Assembly (NCBI GenBank): GCA_019218365.1
Contig: JAHUUJ010000002.1
Location: 248,001 to 312,000, forward strand
Source of the DNA: Actinomycetaceae bacterium TAE3-ERU4
Lineage (GTDB): Bacteria; Actinomycetota; Actinomycetes; Actinomycetales; Actinomycetaceae
DNA: 64,000 nucleotides
Direction of reading: 5' to 3'
Shown: positions 58,162-64,000 of the stretch, piece by piece
How the letters are laid out: each line of letters begins with the position of its first letter
How positions within the stretch are numbered: position 1 is the first letter of the stretch
Translations under genes and position numbers: made by a program
The notes under the pieces: model-generated
The model's database searches: none
What the model was told of the DNA's origin: nothing
Seen by the model: only the letters and a program-made list of their open reading frames with translations

Positions 58162-59685
58162 TCAAGCGGACTGGACACGCTCAATCCAGGCTTCTACGTC
58201 TTCGACGGTACGGGGAATATCTTCGGAAATACGTTCTACCTTCCCATCTGGACGTACGACGCAGTCATCCTCAATACGCACTCCCATTCCACGGAATCGT
58301 TCGGGAGCAAGCATATCGTCTTCCCGGAAGTACAACCCTGGCTCAATAGTGAAGCACATCCCAGGCTCCAACTTCGCGCCGTCGTACATCTCACGACGCG
58401 CTTGGGCACAGTCATGCACATCCAAACCGAGGTGGTGGCTGGTGCCGTGCGGCATCCAGCGGCGGTGCTGTTGCCCTTGCCGGGAAAGTGATTCTTCGGG
58501 CGAGCAGGGGAGGATACCCCAAGCATCCAGGTGCTTAACCAAAACCTTTGCCGCGGCCTCATGCAAGTCATGGAAGATAGCTCCCGGCTGATTTGCGGCA
58601 ACCAACGCGGCTTCGCAAGCTTCCAAAACCGCGTTATAAACCTCTTTTTGGGCCTCGGTAAAACGACCATCAACGGGCAGAGTACGAGTAATGTCAGCGG
58701 TGTAAAGGCTATCTACTTCACACCCGGCATCAACCAAAACCATGTCACCGGCACGTACCTGGCCGTCGTTATCAATCCAGTGCAAAGTGTTCGCGTGGTT
58801 TCCTGCGGCGGCAATCGTTTCATAGCCCAAGCCATTACCCTCTTCGCGAGCAACTGCCCCAAAAGCACCTTCGATTACGCGTTCACCGCGACGGTGGTTA
58901 ACTGCCCGGGGAAGGTTACGTAAGATACCCTCAAATCCCTGCTTGGTTACGCTAACCGCGTGCTCTAACTCGGCAATCTCGAAACTGTCTTTTGTCAGAC
59001 GCAATTCAGAAAGGTCCCGTGCGAAATCAGCATCTAGGGCTTCAGCATCCTTTCCGAAAGGCAGTCCTGCCTGCTGGCGAACCTCGTTAACCAAAGCCAA
59101 AACCGACTGATCAGCCTCGCTTACCACCCGTAGCTTAACCAAACCTGCATCTTTGGCCAAAGCATCGGCCAAAGTATCAATCGGTGCGCATTCCAGACCG
59201 GTTACTGCCTCCATCTCAGCCAAGGAAGGGCGCGGTCCCACCCAGAACTCACCATAGGTGGAGTCGGCATAGAACTGCTGGGAAGAACGAGAAGCGCGCG
59301 GCTGGAAGTAAAGTACCGCCCGGTGTGTTGAAGCACCCGGCTCCGGGTTAGAAACAGGTTCCAAAACCAGTACAGAATCGGGTTCCATTTCCCCGCCCAA
59401 ACCACTTAAGTGAGCGAAAGCCGAGTGCGCACGGAACCGATAGTCAGTATCGTTAGAACGTTGCTTATAAGAACCGGCGGGAATAACCAAACGCTCACCG
59501 GGGTAGAGCGTACCGACCGCCTGGTGGCGGGCCGGGAGGAAGTCTGCAACCTTAGCTCGTTCTAGATTCCCCTGGGCACGAGGACCCCAACTAGAGCCCA
59601 TAAAGTCCCGGAAAGCTTGCGGGAAAGGACTTGGAGCGCGATTTTCATTACCTGTTGTATAGTCTTTTTTCTCAGAATCACTCAT
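58162..59685 (-). CDS. pepP: Xaa-Pro aminopeptidase (aminopeptidase P)
   Basis: Cleaves N-terminal residues preceding proline. The 507-residue protein has the N-terminal AMP domain and the pita-bread catalytic domain with metal ligands in order: VLVDAGCEVDSLYTADITRT (two Asp), GTSHHLGLDVHD (His), FTIEPGLYF (Glu) and GVRIEDDCVV (Glu). No signal peptide is seen. CATAAT stands 6 bases before the ATG with no proper ribosome binding site, so the mRNA is probably leaderless. Confidence 0.94.
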   Translation of the reverse strand: MSDSEKKDYTTGNENRAPSPFPQAFRDFMGSSWGPRAQGNLERAKVADFLPARHQAVGTLYPGERLVIPAGSYKQRSNDTDYRFRAHSAFAHLSGLGGEMEPDSVLVLEPVSNPEPGASTHRAVLYFQPRASRSSQQFYADSTYGEFWVGPRPSLAEMEAVTGLECAPIDTLADALAKDAGLVKLRVVSEADQSVLALVNEVRQQAGLPFGKDAEALDADFARDLSELRLTKDSFEIAELEHAVSVTKQGFEGILRNLPRAVNHRRGERVIEGAFGAVAREEGNGLGYETIAAAGNHANTLHWIDNDGQVRAGDMVLVDAGCEVDSLYTADITRTLPVDGRFTEAQKEVYNAVLEACEAALVAANQPGAIFHDLHEAAAKVLVKHLDAWGILPCSPEESLSRQGQQHRRWMPHGTSHHLGLDVHDCAQARREMYDGAKLEPGMCFTIEPGLYFREDDMLAPERFRGMGVRIEDDCVVRPDGKVERISEDIPRTVEDVEAWIERVQSA

Positions 59686-59691
59686 TCCCCA

Positions 59692-59697
59692 ATTATG
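59692..59697 (-). promoter_or_regulatory. Putative -10 box of a leaderless transcript (pepP)
   Basis: CATAAT on the minus strand lies 6 bases before the ATG at 59685; the G-run between them is too close to the start to act as a ribosome binding site. Confidence 0.5.
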
Positions 59698-59753
59698 TAT
59701 CCAAACCGAGGTAAAAAGCCATTTATAAAAACGAATTAAGCACTAAAAAACCG

Positions 59754-59759
59754 TATGAT
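59754..59759 (+). promoter_or_regulatory. Putative -10 box of the PHP gene
   Basis: TATGAT is one mismatch from the classical -10 consensus. It overlaps an in-frame ATG at 59755, which argues that this ATG is not the start codon. Confidence 0.5.
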
Positions 59760-59784
59760 AGAAAAGACAGTACGGGGGATGAAT

Positions 59785-60645
59785 ATGCGCTATTGCAGTC
59801 AAGAAGTAAACGATAACGACAAAATTGACCTACATACCCACTCTAATTATTCCGACGGGACCGATTCTCCTGCAGAATTGATTCGCAAGGCAAAACAGCA
59901 GGGGCTTAGCTGGGTTGCGCTGACTGATCATGACACAAACCTCAGCTGGGAACCGGCCCGAAAAGCTAGTGAAGAATACGGTATAAACCTTCTGGTGGGA
60001 ACCGAGGTATCAACCAAACTCCGTGACATATCCGTACACCTACTCGCCTACGGATATCGGCCCGGGGAAGAACTAGACGACCTTATGGCAACCGCCCGTG
60101 CCTCGCGGATAGAAAGACTCCAGCAACTAACCGCCAATATTTCTGCCGATTACCCTCTGAAGTGGGAGGATGTAAAACGACAAGTTGCCGGCAAAAACAC
60201 CACACTCGGTCGTCCTCATCTGGCTGACGCCCTCGTTGAAGCTGGATACTTTCCAGACCGAAATGCGGCCTTCGCCGGCCCATTAAGCACTCGTGCTAAA
60301 TACTATGTAAGCTACTGGGCACCCACCCCCGTTGAAGCTATAAAAGCGGTTAAAGCCGCGGGAGGATTCAGCGTAATAGCCCACGCTTTTTCACTAACCC
60401 GGCATGTGCATCCCCACGACTGCGATATTGCCCAAATGGTTGCCGCCGGCCTGGGAGGAATGGAAAAAGACCACCGCGATCACGGCCCTGAAGAACGCAA
60501 ACATGTTAAAGAACTCTGCCAAAAATACGGATTGGTAATGACCGGGTCATCGGACTACCACGGGGCAGGAAAGCCAAACTGTCTTGGAGAAAACACCACA
60601 ACCCCGCAGATGCTTCGGAGAATCTTAGAAGCCCTCGACAAATAA
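59785..60645 (+). CDS. PHP-domain phosphoesterase
   Basis: A 286-residue metal-dependent phosphoesterase of the PHP family (TrpH/RNase AM-like; such enzymes dephosphorylate 3',5'-nucleotides or trim 5' RNA ends). Metal ligands are visible in DLHTHSNYSDGTDSP, LTDHDT, VGTEVS, VIAHAF and TGSSDYHG. The frame is open from ATG 59755, but that codon lies inside the likely -10; the ATG at 59785 has GGGGG 6 bases upstream and is preferred (59779 is another option). No terminator separates it from the next gene. Confidence 0.88.
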   Translation: MRYCSQEVNDNDKIDLHTHSNYSDGTDSPAELIRKAKQQGLSWVALTDHDTNLSWEPARKASEEYGINLLVGTEVSTKLRDISVHLLAYGYRPGEELDDLMATARASRIERLQQLTANISADYPLKWEDVKRQVAGKNTTLGRPHLADALVEAGYFPDRNAAFAGPLSTRAKYYVSYWAPTPVEAIKAVKAAGGFSVIAHAFSLTRHVHPHDCDIAQMVAAGLGGMEKDHRDHGPEERKHVKELCQKYGLVMTGSSDYHGAGKPNCLGENTTTPQMLRRILEALDK

Positions 60646-60673
60646 AACATCTCTTTTGGATAAAACAGCAATC

Positions 60674-60744
60674 GCTAAAACAAATGTTCACTGTGGGAAC
60701 AGAAAAAGCTAAAACAACTCCGTCCCACTCGCGAAAGGCTAAAA
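60674..60744 (+). promoter_or_regulatory. Upstream region of the ABC importer with GCTAAAA repeats
   Basis: GCTAAAA occurs at 60674, 60708 and 60738, starts 34 and 30 bases apart, about three helical turns. The last copy overlaps a TAAAAT -10-like hexamer (60740-60745). The repeats may be operators or coincidence in AT-rich DNA. No TPP or FMN riboswitch motif is seen before the gene. Confidence 0.35.
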
Positions 60745-60774
60745 TACTAGCCAGCAATTTTAGAAAGGGACAAA

Positions 60775-61818
60775 ATGACAAATAAGAAATTACGCTATTC
60801 AATTCTGGCGGCAATCTGCGCGATTTCCCTCACCTCTTGTGCCACTTCCAATTCCGTGCAAACCGACAAGAATGAAGCTAAACCTTCAGAAACCGTAGTG
60901 CGCTTTACTCTTTCTTGGACACCAAACCCCAACCAGGCTGGAATTTTTGTTGCCAAAGAAAAAGGTTGGTACAAAGAAGCTGGAATAGACTTGGAGATTC
61001 TTCCCTACTCGGGAGTACGTCCTACTGAAGTAATCGCCGCTAACGCCGCAGAAGCAGGGGATACCAACGCCGAGGCCGTTCTCAACGCATACATCAACAA
61101 GACCCCGGTCACGATGGTGCACGATACCCAGCAAATCCCCAGCTATGGAATCCTCACGCTCGAATCTAGCGGAATAAAAAACGCGGCCGAACTAAGCGGA
61201 AAACGCTATGCAGACTGGGGATCTACAACCATTCGCGAAATGGTTCTAGATGCAATTAAAAATAGCGGCGCAAAACCTGAAGTAAAAACTATCAACCTTG
61301 CCGGCCCGGATGCCTATAATGCGCTCAACCAGGGGGACGTTGACTTTACTACCGGTTTCAATACGGTCGAGGGGGAACGAGCCAAACTTGCTGGTAAACC
61401 CTACCGTTTCCTGCCGTTTGACGAGTACGGGATTCCCGCAAACCCGGCAGATATCGGGATTGTCCTTTCCAACAAGTTCATGAAGAAATCTCCCAAAGTT
61501 GCCCAAGCCTTTACCGCGGCTACCCAAAGGGGATATGACTGGGCCCGCCAGAATCCGGAAAAAGCCGCAGAGATATTAATTAAACAAAATCCCGATGCGA
61601 AACTTGATCCAAAACTTACCAACGCCATCATGAAAGAGTTGAGTAGCCACTACTGGAAAGCTGAAAACGGTCACACCGGGCACGCTGACTTAAAGAAATG
61701 GCAAAGCTACATCGATTACTTGCAGAGTAAAAAACTACTCAAAGACGCAACGGGACAACCTTTTGGTACACCCATTAAAGCGGAGGACGTAGTTAACAAT
61801 GAATACCTGAAACGCTAG
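60775..61818 (+). CDS. ABC importer substrate-binding lipoprotein, NMT1/ThiY type
   Basis: A 347-residue secreted binding protein. It has a lipoprotein signal with lipobox LTSC (Cys22), then a low-complexity linker and the NMT1/THI5-like fold (LSWTPNPNQAGIFVAKEKGWYKEAG). The nearest known types bind hydroxymethyl- or formyl-aminopyrimidine (ThiY) or riboflavin (RibY); which applies here is undecided. AAAGGGA precedes the ATG. The permease and ATPase genes follow. Confidence 0.9.
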   Translation: MTNKKLRYSILAAICAISLTSCATSNSVQTDKNEAKPSETVVRFTLSWTPNPNQAGIFVAKEKGWYKEAGIDLEILPYSGVRPTEVIAANAAEAGDTNAEAVLNAYINKTPVTMVHDTQQIPSYGILTLESSGIKNAAELSGKRYADWGSTTIREMVLDAIKNSGAKPEVKTINLAGPDAYNALNQGDVDFTTGFNTVEGERAKLAGKPYRFLPFDEYGIPANPADIGIVLSNKFMKKSPKVAQAFTAATQRGYDWARQNPEKAAEILIKQNPDAKLDPKLTNAIMKELSSHYWKAENGHTGHADLKKWQSYIDYLQSKKLLKDATGQPFGTPIKAEDVVNNEYLKR

Positions 61819-61822
61819 AGCC

Positions 61823-61828
61823 TAAAAT
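61823..61828 (+). promoter_or_regulatory. Possible internal -10 box before the permease gene
   Basis: TAAAAT stands 7 bases before the permease ATG at 61836, inside the operon, and no Shine-Dalgarno sequence precedes that start. The permease and ATPase may also be made from a leaderless internal transcript. Confidence 0.45.
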
Positions 61829-61835
61829 ATAGAAG

Positions 61836-62609
61836 ATGGATAAAGCCCCAGCACGTAATACCCCGAACCCCCTTCCGGCGCTCGGGGTATTCGCGCTGAT
61901 GCTTTTGCTATGGCAACTTGTTGTAAAGTACTGGGAAATAAATCCACAGACACTTCCCGCGCCCACCCAGATAATATCTTCGGCTCTAGCGGATATGAGT
62001 GCTCTCGGATGGGCTAGTCTTTACACTAGCGTGGAAGTGCTTTCTGGCCTGGCGATTGCCTGTCTGGGAGGAATTTCCCTCGGAGCGCTGATTGCTTCTC
62101 GCCGCTGGGCCAACCGTGTTGGGATGCCGCTAATTGTCGCTTCGCAGACAATCCCCATTATCGCTATTGCTCCACTGATTATTCGTTGGGCCGGGTTTGG
62201 TATCCAAGGGAAAATAGCGCTCGTGGCCATCTATGCTAGCCTTCCCATTATTATCGCCACCACGCACGGGGTCAGAACCCTTGGGCAAAGTGGTGCACAA
62301 GTTGCCTTTTCCCTCGGGGCAAAACCAAGCTGGGTACTTTTGCACGTAAAATTACCAGCGGCTCTTCCGTCGATTATCGCGGGGATTAAAATTTCTGCGA
62401 CCTATGCGTTTGGCACTGCCGCAACCGCCGAGTACGTGGGTGCGCAATACGGGCTAGGAACATATCTAAACGTTGCTAAAAATAGTTTCCGCACTGATTT
62501 AGTGTTCGCGGCTACCTTTACTTTGGCGGGGCTTACCTTGATTCTTTTTAGCTTTATTTGGCTGCTCGAAAGAATCCTTATTCCCTGGAATGAGGAGGAC
62601 AGAACATGA
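61836..62609 (+). CDS. ABC importer permease
   Basis: A 257-residue inner-membrane subunit with about six transmembrane helices and the ThiX/SsuC/TauC-type EAA loop near AQVAFSLGAKPSWVLLHVKLPAALPSIIAGI. It belongs with the binding protein upstream and the ATPase downstream. Its TGA overlaps the ATPase ATG by 4 bases. The start lacks a ribosome binding site. Confidence 0.92.
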   Translation: MDKAPARNTPNPLPALGVFALMLLLWQLVVKYWEINPQTLPAPTQIISSALADMSALGWASLYTSVEVLSGLAIACLGGISLGALIASRRWANRVGMPLIVASQTIPIIAIAPLIIRWAGFGIQGKIALVAIYASLPIIIATTHGVRTLGQSGAQVAFSLGAKPSWVLLHVKLPAALPSIIAGIKISATYAFGTAATAEYVGAQYGLGTYLNVAKNSFRTDLVFAATFTLAGLTLILFSFIWLLERILIPWNEEDRT

Positions 62610-63400
62610 GTCTTATTCGAGTAACTCAGGTGGGACATACCTACGATTTAGGAAAACAACGCGGGGGTGGGGAAAGAAAACCCCAACCTGTACTAAAAAA
62701 TGTAAACCTGAATTTTGCTGCGGGACAGACTACAGCGATAGTTGGTATTTCCGGGTGCGGAAAAAGTACTTTATTAAAAACCATCTGCGGGATTCTTCGG
62801 CCGACAGAAGGAAAGATTGAAATCGCTGCGGGTGATACCTACAGAATGGTGCGCGGGGGAGACATCGCTTTAATGCCGCAATCCGATGGGCTGTTTCCCT
62901 GGGAAAATGTTCTTGATAATTTAATCCTTGCCGCGCGTATCCACGGTTCTTGCCTGAAAACCGCCCGAGAAGATGCGCAGAATCTACTAGAAACTTTTGG
63001 CTTAGGTCCCTACTGTCACTACTGGCCGCAACAGCTTTCGGGGGGAATGCGTTCTCGGGTGAGTTTTTTACGCACCCTGATGGCACAAACACCTGCTATC
63101 GCACTGGACGAACCGTTTGGATCTCTTGATGCGATTACCCGTGAAAATGCCCAGAATTGGTTAAAGTCCGTGATGTCCTCGCGAGAACTTACGCTTATTT
63201 TAGTTACTCACGATATCGACGAGGCAATGATAATGGCTGACCGAGTAGTGGTAATGGGCAGAGCTACTACAGATAGGGCAACTTCTCTTACAGTTTTTGA
63301 TGCCGCGAAAATACACGGGCGTAACCAAGCTGAATATGCTCACTTACGGGCACAGATTCGTGCCAGCCTAGCTGATTCCACGCAGGGAATGCGCCCATAA
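62606..63400 (+). CDS. ABC importer ATP-binding protein
   Basis: A 264-residue ATPase. Walker A GISGCGKST, Q-loop MPQSDGLFPWENVLDN, signature LSGGMRSRVSFLRTL, Walker B AIALDEPFGSLDA and the switch histidine in LVTHDIDEA are all intact. The class is that of nitrate/sulfonate/pyrimidine importers. GAGGAGG precedes the ATG within the end of the permease gene. Confidence 0.94.
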   Translation: MSLIRVTQVGHTYDLGKQRGGGERKPQPVLKNVNLNFAAGQTTAIVGISGCGKSTLLKTICGILRPTEGKIEIAAGDTYRMVRGGDIALMPQSDGLFPWENVLDNLILAARIHGSCLKTAREDAQNLLETFGLGPYCHYWPQQLSGGMRSRVSFLRTLMAQTPAIALDEPFGSLDAITRENAQNWLKSVMSSRELTLILVTHDIDEAMIMADRVVVMGRATTDRATSLTVFDAAKIHGRNQAEYAHLRAQIRASLADSTQGMRP

Positions 63401-63408
63401 ATAACTTA

Positions 63409-63449
63409 TAGAGGAAGTGACCCGATTAGCAATCGGGTCACTTCCTCTA
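63409..63449. terminator. Bidirectional terminator after the ABC operon
   Basis: TAGAGGAAGTGACCCGATT and its exact complement flank a 3-base AGC loop, a perfect 19-bp stem. It sits between two convergent genes and can serve both. Confidence 0.9.
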
Positions 63450-63453
63450 AAAC

Positions 63454-64000
63454 TTAGGAGTCTTCACTCTTACGTCGCCTGCGACGAGGGCGGCGTGAGC
63501 CTTCCTCACCGTTTCGTGGGGAGCGTTCTTTCCCTGGGGTTTCAGTTTTTTCCGAGCGGCGTACCCGACGACGCGGACGCGCTTGGGAAGAGCGGGCAGA
63601 TCGTTCTTTTGGTGCTTTTTCACTACGCGATGCGGTCGCACGAGGTAGGCGTGATTTTGCGTCGCGGGGGATATCCAAATCAACGTAGAGATGTTCACTG
63701 GTGTGGTAAGTTTCTACCGGTTCGGGGGTCCCCAAACCAAGGGCCTTGTCAATTAGGCGCCAGCGGGGAACATCATCCCAGTCTACGAAAGTAACTGCAC
63801 TTCCCTTAGCACCGGCTCGTCCGGTACGGCCGATTCGGTGCAGGTAAATCTTTTCGTCCTCGGGGCACTGATAGTTAATAACGTGTGTTACATCATCAAT
63901 ATCAAGGCCACGGGCGGCCACGTCAGTGGCTACCAAAACATCAATATTTCCAGAGCGGAAAGACTTCATCGCTTTCTCGCGAGCACCTTGGCCGAGGTCA
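63454..64000 (-). CDS. DEAD-box RNA helicase, C-terminal part (5' end outside window)
   Basis: The frame is open to the window edge, giving about 181 residues of a larger helicase. Helicase motifs V ([16 protein letters not shown]) and VI ([15 protein letters not shown]) are present, so this is the end of the second RecA domain, followed by a tail of about 80 residues rich in Arg, Lys, Ser and Glu, typical of RhlE-like bacterial enzymes. Motifs I and II lie beyond the window. It unwinds RNA, probably in ribosome assembly or RNA decay. Confidence 0.9.
   Translation of the reverse strand, partial: DLGQGAREKAMKSFRSGNIDVLVATDVAARGLDIDDVTHVINYQCPEDEKIYLHRIGRTGRAGAKGSAVTFVDWDDVPRWRLIDKALGLGTPEPVETYHTSEHLYVDLDIPRDAKSRLPRATASRSEKAPKERSARSSQARPRRRVRRSEKTETPGKERSPRNGEEGSRRPRRRRRKSEDS

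Noticed and set aside
60646-60774. TPP or FMN riboswitch before the ABC importer
   Set aside because: The conserved thi-box and RFN-type sequence blocks are not present in these 129 bases by eye.

Overview
The window is a core-genome segment of an actinobacterium with moderate GC content. The evidence is the actinobacterial order of the str, S10, spc and alpha ribosomal operons, a WhiB regulator, a GuaB3 paralogue, a zinc-ribbon S14, a short-LID adenylate kinase and many genes that look leaderless. Gene order and protein style suggest the Actinomycetaceae, but I cannot name the genus from sequence alone. I see no prophage, insertion sequence, CRISPR array, rRNA or tRNA.

Layout: (1) 1-7320, the 3' part of rpoC, an M1 aminopeptidase and a DUF885 metallopeptidase. 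(2) 7321-11998, the str operon (rpsL, rpsG, fusA, tuf). (3) 12000-22025, the S10 and spc operons from rpsJ to rplO. (4) 22041-30391, secY, adk, map, infA, rpmJ, rpsM, rpsK, rpoA, rplQ, truA, rplM and rpsI; rpsD is absent from its common place before rpoA. (5) 30527-34266, glmM, two tandem DedA proteins and a convergent coaA. (6) 34411-44505, alr, the t6A genes tsaE, tsaB and tsaD with rimI, interrupted by a succinate dehydrogenase/fumarate reductase operon, then a methyltransferase, an orphan groES under a CIRCE operator, and a WhiB3-type regulator. (7) 44767-50099, guaB, an exonuclease, a membrane-anchored unknown protein, guaB3 and a coupled LacI-family regulator. (8) 50073-53345, a polytopic membrane protein and fumC. 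(9) 53420-59685, a minus-strand operon (soluble MgtE_N/CBS protein, DUF1003 protein, Mrp, O-methyltransferase), a general-stress-like membrane protein and aminopeptidase P. (10) 59785-64000, a PHP phosphoesterase, an NMT1/ThiY-type ABC importer and the C-terminal part of a DEAD-box RNA helicase cut by the window edge.

Most of the window is the translation machinery with RNA polymerase and Sec export. The fourth region adds protein maturation (adk, map). The sixth and seventh add cell-wall precursor, CoA, tRNA-modification and purine synthesis. SdhCAB with FumC can interconvert succinate, fumarate and malate. Transcription units are often separated by strong, frequently bidirectional hairpin terminators, but three convergent gene pairs abut or overlap with none.

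The most interesting non-coding signals are a possible four-way-junction RNA just upstream of rpsM, with a CTCC that could mask the ribosome binding site; a recurring -10-like hexamer 6-7 bases before start codons that lack a Shine-Dalgarno sequence; and a 20-bp near-perfect direct repeat upstream of the S10 operon. No wholly new multi-gene system is evident. The MgtE_N/CBS-DUF1003-Mrp cluster and the GuaB3-LacI pair are the best candidates for undercharacterised functional units.
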